From assembly GCF_016899955.1 (NCBI RefSeq), contig NZ_JACJJL010000003.1:124001-188000 (forward strand): DNA of 64,000 nt. The letters run 5' to 3'. The first letter of the stretch is position 1. Every line of letters begins with the position of its first letter. The position numbers and the translations under genes were made by a program. The stretch comes from Marseilla massiliensis. GTDB taxonomy: Bacteria > Bacteroidota > Bacteroidia > Bacteroidales > Bacteroidaceae. Shown one piece after another: positions 27,540 through 36,274 of this stretch. The notes under the pieces are model-generated. The model was not told the DNA's origin. It did not search any database and saw only the letters and a list, made by a program, of their open reading frames with translations.

Positions 27540-28034
27540 TAGCCTGTATGTGGGCGACGGCCGCCGGCCAGTGTCGTAAAAGCGCTTGTTGCCGTGTTGC
27601 CGCGCAGACAGTTTGCCGATTGGCAACAGATGCTGTGCCATTCGCCTTATGGCTGCTGGGCTGGGCGGGCTTACACGGTTGTTAGGCCGTTTTAAGCCCC
27701 AACTGGCGCTTAGAGCCCCAATCATATCCTTTCGTTGGCATGAATAAAGGCGGCTGCATTGGCTGGCATTGTAGCTGCCGGTGGCGCTGAAATGCGCCGG
27801 TAATGATGCCGCGGGCTAACGGTATTTTCTCGTTAAGCATGGAAGAGACATTGAGTTGGCTTGAAAATTCGCGCAGAGTGTCGTGTGATTTTCTACAGGT
27901 CATCATGCAGTACGGCCCGTTTGATTGTGTCAAACGGGCCGTACTGCATGGTTGTTTATGCCGTTTTGCAATGCAAAACGACCGTTTTTGTAAGATTGTG
28001 ACTGTCAGGTCATTGCGTGGCGTTTGCAGCCTTG
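27540..28034. other. Convergent intergenic region between the DUF4738-like gene and nudC
   Basis: This is 495 bp where two genes face each other end to end. No gene is supported. It holds copy D of the dispersed repeat (27904-27980), including two perfect hairpins. Confidence 0.6.
27904..27980. repeat. Dispersed palindromic repeat, copy D, with two perfect hairpins
   Basis: Arms 27904-27924 and 27930-27950 are perfectly complementary over 21 bp around a 5-nt loop; the stem includes TACGGCCCGTTTGA. A second perfect element follows at 27962-27980, CGTTTTGCA and TGCAAAACG around a single A. It may act as a bidirectional terminator between the convergent genes, but there is no typical T-run. Confidence 0.8.
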
Positions 28035-28826
28035 TCAGCCATTCTGTGCCGCGTGGCAGTCTTCTTGCAGCCACGCGTCAATGAGTTTTCTGGCTATCGA
28101 CAGCTTTTCGGGTATCTCCGGCAAGTCTGATTTGTTGAACCAAGCCCCAGCGCTCAGCTCCGAGTGCTGCAGTTTAAGCGTTCCGCTGTCGTAGTCGGCG
28201 TTGAACCCGACCATCAGTCCGCAAGGATACGGCCATGGTTGGCTGCCGAAATAGCGTATGTTCTTAATTTGCAGGCCAGTTTCTTCCATTACTTCGCGTT
28301 TCACGGCCTCCTCAAGCGTCTCGCCCGTCTCAACGAAACCAGCCACAAGTCCGAAGAAGTTGCCTTTGAAATTCTTTGCATGAACCAGCAGCACATCGTT
28401 GTCGCGGTGCACCAACACAATGATTGCCGTCGACAGTTGTGGCCATACCTCGTTGCCGCATTTCACGCATTTTTTGCTTATGTCCGTGTGCTTCTCCATT
28501 TTAGACCCGCATATTCCGCAATACCTGTTGTGCGCGTCCCAATACAGTAGCTCCACACATTTGCCGGCCTTCACGTAAAGTTCGTAAGTCAGTTTGTAGT
28601 AGCTTTTTTTAAGTCCGCACAGTTCAAGCCTTCCGTCGCCGGTCTCCGGCGAGTCCAGTCTGTATGTCTTTGCTGTCGTGCCGTCTGCGTATGCTACGTC
28701 AAGCATGGCCATCTTTCCGTCAGTTGCAGTAGGCGGTTCTTCTCTGTAGGGTATTGAATACGTTCCGTCGTCCTGTCGTTCCAACAGCAAGTCGTTGCCG
28801 TAGAATGCAAAATAATAGTGCTTCAT
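28035..28826 (-). CDS. nudC: NADH pyrophosphatase (Nudix family)
   Basis: This 263-residue hydrolase cleaves NAD(H), or the NAD cap of RNA, to the mononucleotides. A zinc ribbon is formed by Cys103, Cys106, Cys120 and Cys123 (YCGICGSK, KKCVKCGN). The Nudix box GX5EX7REUXEEXGU is complete in GFVETGETLEEAVKREVMEE near 162-181, and SQPWPYPCGLMVGF near 195 is the NudC signature. It ends the minus-strand run that begins with the acyltransferase at 34041. Confidence 0.95.
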   Translation of the reverse strand: MKHYYFAFYGNDLLLERQDDGTYSIPYREEPPTATDGKMAMLDVAYADGTTAKTYRLDSPETGDGRLELCGLKKSYYKLTYELYVKAGKCVELLYWDAHNRYCGICGSKMEKHTDISKKCVKCGNEVWPQLSTAIIVLVHRDNDVLLVHAKNFKGNFFGLVAGFVETGETLEEAVKREVMEETGLQIKNIRYFGSQPWPYPCGLMVGFNADYDSGTLKLQHSELSAGAWFNKSDLPEIPEKLSIARKLIDAWLQEDCHAAQNG

Positions 28827-28882
28827 CGTTTCGTTTTGTTTTGTGTTCGTCTTTCGTGATTATTGTCAAAGATGGTTGGGCG

Positions 28883-30583
28883 TCATGGCTGTGAGCCCGA
28901 TATGAGGCGCCTGTCGCGCTCGATGGCTCGGCCGGCCCATTCCAGGGGCACAAAGCGCCAGTTGTTGTTGGCCCTTGGCGTGATTGTGCCCATGCGTTCT
29001 ATTTCCTCCATGAGGCACTGGCGTTGGTCTTTGGTGCTTTGCCATACGATGCGCCGGGGCAGTTCTGTGGTGGGTATGCCGGCGCCCTTGGTCAGCAGTT
29101 CGCCGCCCCCATTGCCGCGGTAGCTGTTCATAGCCACCGTGTACCATGCACTGTAGTCAAACATGCCGCCGCCCGACATGCATTTGACGTTAATCCTTTC
29201 ACCGGCAGGTTTCGTCACGTCCACATCGTAATCTATGCCGGCCGCGCTGTCAAAATTGAATGTAAGGTTTTTGAACCTGTATCTCACTTTGCCAGCTTTC
29301 GTCTCCTTTTCCATCAGCATTATGTGGTCTTCTTCCGACGCCATAGTGCCCACCCATAGCCCATAGCTCATTTCAAGGTAGTCTTTTATTTCGCGCCCGG
29401 TCATCTTGACTACATATATTTGGTTTTCATATCTGTACAGTTTAAACATGTCGCTTACCCTGATGTCGCCTTTTTCAATCTTGCTGTTGAACGACAATGG
29501 TGCATTGAACGATATGTCGGCATGCGTTATGGCAAGCTGCAAGTTGTGTATCAGGTCGGTGAATGGCGCACACCCGAAGAAACAGTCGTTGGTGTTGATG
29601 CTGCTTTCAATCAGTCCGATGCGCCGGCGGCAAAAGTCGTTTGTCTCGTCCCGGGCTTGTCGGAAATGCATTTCAAAGCCAACGTCGGCGCGTTCATGGG
29701 TTATGTCGACAATTCCGCCGGTTATCCTCTTGCCTGAGATTTTGTTGCCGGCCTTCTCAACCTTAATTTCCGCCGAGGCCACGGCCCTTGCGTCGCACGA
29801 GGGGTTGAGGCAAACCACACTGCTGTTGTCACCGTTGCAAATTGTAGCCTGCCTTGTTGTGTGGTCGTGTCCAAAGAAAATCACGTCGATGCCTTCCACC
29901 TGGTGGGCCACCCGTTCAACCTCGTCTTCATTGCAGTGGGTGGTGCTTATGCCTCCGTTCCATCCACTGTGAAACAGTCCGATGGTCAGGTCGGGGGCTT
30001 CCTTTTCCCTGATCAGCTTCACCCATTTGCTGGCCGAGTCGGCTATGCTCTCGAAGCGCATGCCACTCCACAGGCTCTCGTTGAGCCAGTTGGGTACCGC
30101 CGGAGTCACCATTCCGAGAATGGCAATCCTTATGCCCTGCCTTTCAATCATGGTGTATGGCTTGAAATACGGCTTGCCGCTTGCTGTGTCAATGATGTTT
30201 GCCGCTACGACCGGGCAATTGGTTTCGCCAGCCCATTTGTCATATACGCCGTGGCCGGTTTCTATGTCGTGGTTGCCAATGGTGCAAGCATCGTATCCCA
30301 GGTAGTTGAGCATTTGCGAAGCAATGTTCGTTGACTGTGGCTTTATCGAGTTGAAATAGTTGCATATTGGCTGCCCTTGCAGTATGTCGCCATTGTCAAT
30401 GAGTATCAGGTTGCTGCCATACTTGGCCCTTTCCTTCTTGACATAAGAGCAAACCCTGGCCAAAGAGCCCGGGGTGGGGCGCTGTTCGATGAAGTCGTAT
30501 GGCAGGAAGAAGCCATGCACGTCGCTTGTGGCGATGATTTTCAGGTTGATAGTTTCTTCGTTTGTCATGTCCGCAACTGTCAT
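28883..30583 (-). CDS. 5'-nucleotidase / 2',3'-cyclic phosphodiesterase family metallophosphatase
   Basis: This 566-residue protein has the UshA/CpdB architecture. The N-terminal calcineurin-like domain shows IIATSDVHGFFLPYDF, LIDNGDILQGQP near 68, IGNHDIETGHGVYDKW near 102, LFHSGWNGG near 215 and FFGHDHTTRQ near 245. The C-terminal nucleotidase domain includes ADISFNAPLSFNSKI and the GNGGGELLTKG segment. The ATG at 30583 overlaps the upstream stop by four bases, which fixes the start; no signal peptide is then present, unlike typical periplasmic members. Nucleotide or 2',3'-cyclic nucleotide hydrolysis is the family role; the exact substrate is open. Confidence 0.85.
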   Translation of the reverse strand: MTVADMTNEETINLKIIATSDVHGFFLPYDFIEQRPTPGSLARVCSYVKKERAKYGSNLILIDNGDILQGQPICNYFNSIKPQSTNIASQMLNYLGYDACTIGNHDIETGHGVYDKWAGETNCPVVAANIIDTASGKPYFKPYTMIERQGIRIAILGMVTPAVPNWLNESLWSGMRFESIADSASKWVKLIREKEAPDLTIGLFHSGWNGGISTTHCNEDEVERVAHQVEGIDVIFFGHDHTTRQATICNGDNSSVVCLNPSCDARAVASAEIKVEKAGNKISGKRITGGIVDITHERADVGFEMHFRQARDETNDFCRRRIGLIESSINTNDCFFGCAPFTDLIHNLQLAITHADISFNAPLSFNSKIEKGDIRVSDMFKLYRYENQIYVVKMTGREIKDYLEMSYGLWVGTMASEEDHIMLMEKETKAGKVRYRFKNLTFNFDSAAGIDYDVDVTKPAGERINVKCMSGGGMFDYSAWYTVAMNSYRGNGGGELLTKGAGIPTTELPRRIVWQSTKDQRQCLMEEIERMGTITPRANNNWRFVPLEWAGRAIERDRRLISGSQP

Positions 30584-33480
30584 TCGAGCAAGAAGTTGAG
30601 TATGCCTTGCATTATCGACTGCCGCTTTTCGGCGTCTTTTATGCATTCAAGCGGGAAGCCCATGGCAAACGAACGGTAGTCGGCACCGCGGTAGGCAACC
30701 CCCGCATCGCGCCCGTCGGGATAGCGCATGGCGGCAAATGCCGGCCAGATGGGACGCAGCACTTCGGGCGAGGCCACGCAGTAGTGTTGCTCGTTTAGCG
30801 TGTCGTATATCTGCATCGTGGTGCTGAGCCCGTAGACCGAGCCACCGCGCGTGCGGCTGTTGCCTGTGTATTGGAATTTCAGTATGTCGGCCAGAAACTG
30901 CTGTTCTGCCGGTTTTTGCATGTCGCTGCCCATGTATGCTCCGCTGACCAACACCGCTCCGCCGCGCGCGGTATAGTCTTTCAGCTGGCTTTGCATCATG
31001 GTCGAGAACGTCTTGTAGTATTTCAGGCTGTGCCCGTCGTTGCGCTCCAGTCCCAGTATAAGGTCTACCATCTGGTAGTGTGACAGGTTTACGCTTCCGC
31101 TTTCGACGGCTTCGTCAGAGCAGCTTGCAATGTTGTAGCGTTTGTTTGCCATCATTGCCTCGGCATGGCAACGCACATAGTCCATGTCGTTGCCCGCCAT
31201 TACCATCCCGCTGAAGTCGTCGTTGCTCCAGCCAAGGCCGCTTTCGTCTTCAATGCCCATCTTGTCGCGGTCGAAGCAGACCTGCCGGCCCACCCAGCCC
31301 CCGGTGCTTCCGAGCGTCACGCCCGGGTCGGCGTCGAAGTCAAAGCCTTGTTCCTCGGCGTTGTCGCGTACGGCAGGCGAGGCCAGGCGCTGGAATCCGT
31401 TGACGATAAGTATGCTTTTTTCTGCCCCGGGGTTGTACATGGCGCACAGCACTTCGGTTGGGAAGCTCTTGCCGCCGCGCGTCACTGCCGCCACGCGGAA
31501 ACTGTAGAGCACGCCAGGGTCGAGCTTCACAGTGTGGCTGTTCTTGCCTCTGATGTATGTGCCGTTGTCGAAGTCACTGTGCCCGTAGCTTGTGTACACT
31601 ATGTAGCCCGTGGGGTGTGACGTGGCTTCCTGCGGGTCGTCTACCGGCTGCCATCTCAGTGTGGCTTCGCCTTTGCCCGACACTTCGATGCTGAAGTTCT
31701 GCGGTGTCAGTGGCGTCACGGCGTAGGGGCGGCCGTGTTGTTCTGATATATAGCGCAGGATGGTCTTGTATATGGAACGGGCAAGGGTGAACTTGAAGTT
31801 TGGGTCTTGCCCGTAGCGCATGTCGGGAAAGTTCTGGTGCGACATTGTTTCAAGTATTGCGCTTGGCACTCCGGGCACCCTGGTTTCCGAATAGTTCTTG
31901 TCGAGCAGGTCGCGCTTGCTCCAACTGCCGTATTTGTATTGCAGGTCGCGCGTGGTGTTCGTAAGCAATGCCTCGGCCAGGTCGCGTGAGGCTAAGCGTG
32001 ATATGCCTGCATTTAGCCTGCCGCCGTTGAACCTTGTCGTGCAGATGGCGAGCGAGCCGATGAGCCCCACGCCGTCTTTGGCGTACCCGGCGTCGCTGTG
32101 TATTGCCAACGAAAGCTCGAACGGCACCTTCTTTCCGTCGGTTGTGGGCATGTAGCATGAGCCTCCGCCAAGGTAATTGGTCATGAACGACCTCACGTTT
32201 ATGTCGTCGGCATAGTCGTTTGTGCCATTGCGCGAACTGTAGACCGTGTATGGCATGCCGGCCCATTGGGCATAGTAGCGTGCTCCTTCCATGCTCCGTG
32301 GCAAGCCGCTCGTCTGTCCCCCGCGCTCAATGTTGCCCATGCCGCCGCCAAAGCGCACGGCGTCTGCAGTCACGACACCGCGGCGCGAGCTTTGGTTTGT
32401 AAGCACAACGCGGTTGAACTCGTCGCTGCCTGCATCGAAATCAAACGTGCCCAAGTAGACCCAAGTGCCTCCGCCCATCTGTTGGTTGACTCGGAATTCG
32501 GTCTTCTCACCTTTGTGCCATACTGTATACCTTGCGTCGTCGACGCTGTTTTCCAGTGTCTGGTAGCTTACGTACACGGCATATCGCCCTTCTGCCGGGA
32601 AGTTGGGCTGGTATGATATGATGCTGTATCTTTTCTTGCTTCCCGTGGCTTGGGCCATGCGAGCCGTCCCGGCAACAAACGGATTCTCGCCGTCGGTATA
32701 CGTGCCATTGTGCGATGCGAACCCCTTGTCGCCTGTGTTGTGCCACTCGTGCTTCGAGTTGACTTCGATGTACCGTGTCCCCTGTTGCCTGTCATCGTTG
32801 TCTACAATGACCTCATGCTTCTGCATGTCGCGTTCGCGTGGCGTAAACACAATGGCGCCGGCGTTCTCGAGCATCGGTATGAGGTAAGGTATGACGATGG
32901 TGGGGGTAAACAGGTCTTCGGTCGTTCCGAACAGTTTGGGGCGTTGCCATTTCCATTTGCCCTTGTCGGAGTCAAAGTATCGGCCATGGCTAGCCCACAA
33001 AGAGATGTGCCTGTTCTGTAGCCCGTGGGTCGGCTCTATAGGCGAAGAGGCGTTGCTCACCCATGGTTTCCCGTCGTAATCGATGTCTCCCCATAGGTTT
33101 ATTTTGCCAGGTTTCCTTATTATCCTGTGCGGAACCAGGTCTTCAATGGCCATCCCGTTGGTTATGATGGTTATGGCGTATTTCCTGTACGGCTTCGGTA
33201 TGGCTTTCCTGACGCGCTTGTATATGTCGGCGGTTGTCTCCTCAGAGAACTCCTGTGCGGCAAAAGTGCCGTCGGCATTGATTACCAACGTCTTCTTGTT
33301 GTTGTCGACCTTGTAGCTGAGCATCTTCGGAGCTTGCGCCAACTCTTGCTTCTTTGGCTTGTACTTTGTGAAATATGCCTCAAGCTTTTGTGCCATTTTC
33401 CGCTCTTGTTCGGCCGTTTGGGCAAATCCAGCCGCGGCCATGAGCAATGCCATGGCTATGGAAGTATATCGGATATCCAT
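30580..33480 (-). CDS. Large secreted protein with amidase-like and golvesin/xanthan-lyase-like domains
   Basis: The protein has 966 residues with signal peptide MDIRYTSIAMALLMAAAGFAQ. The middle is an N-acetylmuramoyl-L-alanine amidase_3-like fold: LWASHGRYFD near 155, SLAIHSDAGYAKDGVG near 470 and AILETMSHQNFPDMRYG near 555, which carry zinc-ligand-like His and Glu. Inserted between them (residues about 295-375) is a beta-sandwich (RYAVYVSYQTLENSVDDARYTVWHKG to VTADAVRFGGGMG) of the golvesin C-terminal type found in xanthan lyase. An FN3-like domain lies near 610-690. Such proteins are often called xanthan lyase in databases; peptidoglycan is a more likely target. It is coupled to the nucleotidase gene by ATGA. 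Confidence 0.75.
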   Translation of the reverse strand: MDIRYTSIAMALLMAAAGFAQTAEQERKMAQKLEAYFTKYKPKKQELAQAPKMLSYKVDNNKKTLVINADGTFAAQEFSEETTADIYKRVRKAIPKPYRKYAITIITNGMAIEDLVPHRIIRKPGKINLWGDIDYDGKPWVSNASSPIEPTHGLQNRHISLWASHGRYFDSDKGKWKWQRPKLFGTTEDLFTPTIVIPYLIPMLENAGAIVFTPRERDMQKHEVIVDNDDRQQGTRYIEVNSKHEWHNTGDKGFASHNGTYTDGENPFVAGTARMAQATGSKKRYSIISYQPNFPAEGRYAVYVSYQTLENSVDDARYTVWHKGEKTEFRVNQQMGGGTWVYLGTFDFDAGSDEFNRVVLTNQSSRRGVVTADAVRFGGGMGNIERGGQTSGLPRSMEGARYYAQWAGMPYTVYSSRNGTNDYADDINVRSFMTNYLGGGSCYMPTTDGKKVPFELSLAIHSDAGYAKDGVGLIGSLAICTTRFNGGRLNAGISRLASRDLAEALLTNTTRDLQYKYGSWSKRDLLDKNYSETRVPGVPSAILETMSHQNFPDMRYGQDPNFKFTLARSIYKTILRYISEQHGRPYAVTPLTPQNFSIEVSGKGEATLRWQPVDDPQEATSHPTGYIVYTSYGHSDFDNGTYIRGKNSHTVKLDPGVLYSFRVAAVTRGGKSFPTEVLCAMYNPGAEKSILIVNGFQRLASPAVRDNAEEQGFDFDADPGVTLGSTGGWVGRQVCFDRDKMGIEDESGLGWSNDDFSGMVMAGNDMDYVRCHAEAMMANKRYNIASCSDEAVESGSVNLSHYQMVDLILGLERNDGHSLKYYKTFSTMMQSQLKDYTARGGAVLVSGAYMGSDMQKPAEQQFLADILKFQYTGNSRTRGGSVYGLSTTMQIYDTLNEQHYCVASPEVLRPIWPAFAAMRYPDGRDAGVAYRGADYRSFAMGFPLECIKDAEKRQSIMQGILNFLLE

Positions 33481-33486
33481 TTGTCT

Positions 33487-34041
33487 CTATATGTCGCCCG
33501 TGGTGAAGTTTTCCGGCTTCAGGCCCTCGAAGCGTTTGAAATACAGTTTGATTTCGCGCATCTGCCTGTCGATGTCGCCGTCAGGCATTATTGTTCGCGT
33601 GCATTCTATTAGTTTTTTCTTATAGTCGATTCCGTACAGCAGTATCGGCATGTTGGCTTTTGCGGCAATGTAATAGAACCCTTTTTTCCATTCGGCCGTG
33701 GCCGAGCGAGTGCCTTCCGGGGTGATGCAGAGTTGGAATGTTGCAGATTCGGCCGCAGTCTTGGCCAGGTTGTCTGTCATGTTTGTGTGCTTGCTGCGCC
33801 ATACGGGTATGCCGCCTATTTTCCTGAAAAAACACCCTAAAGGCCAAAAGAACCATTCTTTCTTCATCAGAAAGTTGCTCTTCAGGCCTTCAGCACGTGA
33901 ATACAGCAAACCAATTATAAAATCCCAATTACTTGTGTGCGGTGCCAAGCATATTATAAATTTGTCGGGGTGTGCCTCTGTAACATTGGTTGTCCACCCC
34001 ATGCGCTTGAATAATATCCAGCGGCAAAGTGATTTCAGCAT
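33487..34041 (-). CDS. 1-acyl-sn-glycerol-3-phosphate acyltransferase family protein
   Basis: This 184-residue PlsC-like protein shows the catalytic HX4D motif in APHTSNWDFIIGL near 35, KKEWFFWPLGCFFRKIGGIPV near 60 and the acyl-acceptor motif ITPEGTRSATAEW near 108. It has no clear transmembrane helix, like the short soluble members of the family. PlsC makes phosphatidate, but this small group can also act on other acceptors. It precedes the amidase-like gene by six bases and heads the minus-strand operon. Confidence 0.85.
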   Translation of the reverse strand: MLKSLCRWILFKRMGWTTNVTEAHPDKFIICLAPHTSNWDFIIGLLYSRAEGLKSNFLMKKEWFFWPLGCFFRKIGGIPVWRSKHTNMTDNLAKTAAESATFQLCITPEGTRSATAEWKKGFYYIAAKANMPILLYGIDYKKKLIECTRTIMPDGDIDRQMREIKLYFKRFEGLKPENFTTGDI

Positions 34042-34054
34042 TTCAATGGCACTC

Positions 34055-34327
34055 TTATTCCGAGATTTTTATTTGGTTGATGATTTCAGAGATTTGCTCG
34101 TTGAACTTGTTGACCAAGTCGTTGAAGTATGCTTTGGCGGGCAAACCGGGTTCCGGATGGGAAATACGGCTTATGAAATCGCTCTCTGTCTTTATCAGGG
34201 TGTGCATCAGCGCCTCTGCACATTCTTTCTCTTTTGGGGTTCCGTACAAAGATACTGCAACGCATTCTGCGAAGATGTCCAGGCAAGTCTGCTTGATTTC
34301 TCTTTTCAATGTTCTTTTGTTTGGCAT
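34055..34327 (-). CDS. Small conserved-looking protein of unknown function
   Basis: The protein has 90 residues and starts at the ATG at 34327 (MPNKRTLKREIKQTCLDIFAECVAVSLYG); a TTG 78 bases upstream would add a tail with no conserved look. It is helical and charged: an N-terminal basic segment, a Cys/Phe/Ala helix and a C-terminal NKFNEQISEIINQIK amphipathic helix. I recognise no domain. It has its own -7 box and lies 13 bp before the acyltransferase gene. Confidence 0.65.
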   Translation of the reverse strand: MPNKRTLKREIKQTCLDIFAECVAVSLYGTPKEKECAEALMHTLIKTESDFISRISHPEPGLPAKAYFNDLVNKFNEQISEIINQIKISE

Positions 34328-34375
34328 GATTGTGTTTCCTCCTTGCTTAATTAGTCCAGTTATTCTTTCTTTCGT

Positions 34376-34383
34376 CAAAGATA
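34376..34383 (-). promoter_or_regulatory. Candidate -7 box of the small gene at 34055-34327
   Basis: Minus-strand TATCTTTG, about 48 bp before the ATG. It could also serve the downstream operon. Confidence 0.5.
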
Positions 34384-34479
34384 CTGTTTTTATCTCTACG
34401 TGCAATGGTTTTCTATGAAAAAAATATTAAAATATCGTTATTGGCAACTATTCGCAAAGTGATTCTGATTATTATTGCT

Positions 34480-34487
34480 TACTTTTG
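34480..34487 (+). promoter_or_regulatory. Candidate -7 box of the PPi-phosphofructokinase gene
   Basis: TACTTTTG matches TAnnTTTG, 43 bp before the ATG at 34531. The promoters of this gene and of the minus-strand small gene lie back to back. Confidence 0.5.
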
Positions 34488-34530
34488 CACATCGAAAAAG
34501 GATACATATCATTTCGTAAACAATTTAAAT

Positions 34531-36174
34531 ATGGAAAAAAGTGCTTTGCAGAAAGAGAGAGCTGCATACCAGCCAAAGTTGCCGAAGGCTCTTAACGGAG
34601 CAGTAAAAGTTAAGGAGGGCGCTCCTACACAGAGCGTGGATAACCAGGAAGAGATAAAGAACTTGTTTCCCAATACATATGGTATGCCGGTTGTCGAGTT
34701 CGTTGAAAGTGATGAACCGAACAACAAGAGGATTAACGTAGGCGTGATTCTCAGCGGCGGCCAGGCCCCCGGCGGACACAATGTGATAACTGGGCTGTTT
34801 GACCAGATTAAGAAACTAAACCCGGAAAACCGCCTGTACGGTTTCATCTTGGGGCCCAATGGCTTGGTGGAGCACGACTACATGGAGCTGACCAAGGAGA
34901 TTGTTGACGACTACCGCAACACCGGCGGTTTCGACATGATTGGCTCTGGGCGCACGAAGCTCGAGGAGGAAGAGCAGTTTGAGAAAGGTCTTGAGATACT
35001 CCGTGAGCTTGACATCAAGGCCCTCGTGATAATCGGTGGTGACGACTCAAACACCAACGCATGCGTGCTTGCCGAGTACTATGCGGCCAAGAACTGCGGC
35101 GTGCAAGTGATTGGTTGCCCGAAGACCATCGACGGCGACCTCAAGAACGAGCAGATAGAGACATCGTTCGGATTCGACACAGCCACCAAGACTTACTCTG
35201 AATTGATTGGAAACATAGAGCGCGACTGCAACTCGGCACGTAAATACTGGCATTTCATCAAGGTGATGGGCCGCAGCGCAAGCCACATCGCGCTTGAGTG
35301 CGCCCTGCAGTGCCAGCCCAACGTGTGCATCATTTCAGAGGAGGTGGAGAAGAACGACATGACCCTCAACCAGATTGTAGACAACCTTTGCCAGGTGATT
35401 GCATTCCGTGCATCGCAGGGCAACCACTTCGGAACGGTCATTGTTCCCGAGGGCCTGATAGAGTTCATACCCGCCATCGGCAGGTTGATCCAGGAGCTCA
35501 ACGACTTGCTGGCCGCCCACGGTGCCGAGTATAAGGACCTGGATGCAGACGCGCAGCGTGAATACATCATCGCCCATCTCTCCAAGGAGAACGCCGCTAC
35601 ATTCGAGACGCTTCCCGCCGACGTTGCCCGTCAGCTCTCGCTTGACCGCGACCCGCACGGAAACGTTCAGGTTTCGCTCATCGAGACAGAGAAGCTGCTT
35701 TCAGACATGTGCGCCGCAAAACTCGAGAAATGGAAGGCTGAAGGCAAGTTTGTGGGCAACTTTGCCGCACAGCACCACTTCTTCGGATACGAAGGCCGTT
35801 GCGCTGCGCCCTCAAACTTCGACGCCGACTACTGCTATGCACTCGGAACGAGCGCCGCTCAGCTCATTGCCAACGGCAAGACGGGCTACATGGCCATCGT
35901 GAAGAACACAACCCGCCCGGCAGAAGAGTGGGTGGCCGGAGGCGTGCCAATCACCATGATGATGAACATGGAGCGTCGCAACGGCAAGATGAAGCCTGTG
36001 ATACGCAAGGCGCTGGTAGACCTCGATGGCAATCCGTTCAAGACGTTCGTGGGCTGCCGCGACAGGTGGGCAAAGGAAACATGCTACGTTTACCCCGGCC
36101 CTATACAGTATTGGGGCCCGAGCGAAGTGTGCGACCAGCCCACAAAGACCCTTGCTTTGGAGCACGTGAAATAA
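34531..36174 (+). CDS. pfp: Diphosphate--fructose-6-phosphate 1-phosphotransferase
   Basis: This 547-residue long-type PFK uses pyrophosphate in place of ATP to make fructose 1,6-bisphosphate reversibly. The signature GGDDSNTNA near 168 has Asp as the second D, where ATP enzymes have Gly; CPKTIDGDLKN near 196 holds the catalytic Asp and the lysine typical of PPi enzymes; and ILSGGQAPGGHNVI near 73 is the N-terminal loop. MEKSALQKERAAYQP is the natural start; the frame opens further upstream but covers the -7 box. Together with the class III FBPase it gives an unusual glycolysis node. Confidence 0.96.
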   Translation: MEKSALQKERAAYQPKLPKALNGAVKVKEGAPTQSVDNQEEIKNLFPNTYGMPVVEFVESDEPNNKRINVGVILSGGQAPGGHNVITGLFDQIKKLNPENRLYGFILGPNGLVEHDYMELTKEIVDDYRNTGGFDMIGSGRTKLEEEEQFEKGLEILRELDIKALVIIGGDDSNTNACVLAEYYAAKNCGVQVIGCPKTIDGDLKNEQIETSFGFDTATKTYSELIGNIERDCNSARKYWHFIKVMGRSASHIALECALQCQPNVCIISEEVEKNDMTLNQIVDNLCQVIAFRASQGNHFGTVIVPEGLIEFIPAIGRLIQELNDLLAAHGAEYKDLDADAQREYIIAHLSKENAATFETLPADVARQLSLDRDPHGNVQVSLIETEKLLSDMCAAKLEKWKAEGKFVGNFAAQHHFFGYEGRCAAPSNFDADYCYALGTSAAQLIANGKTGYMAIVKNTTRPAEEWVAGGVPITMMMNMERRNGKMKPVIRKALVDLDGNPFKTFVGCRDRWAKETCYVYPGPIQYWGPSEVCDQPTKTLALEHVK

Positions 36175-36274
36175 TGCATTCTGTATAATCATGACATCAC
36201 ATGTTGTTTTTATGTACGCAAGTTGCATAAAAGCAATGTGTGATGTTTGCTTAATAATGCTATAGCCAGTCAGT

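Noticed and set aside
36194..36246. Hairpin after the PPi-phosphofructokinase gene
   Set aside because: Only an 8-bp stem with a 37-nt loop; too weak to call a terminator.
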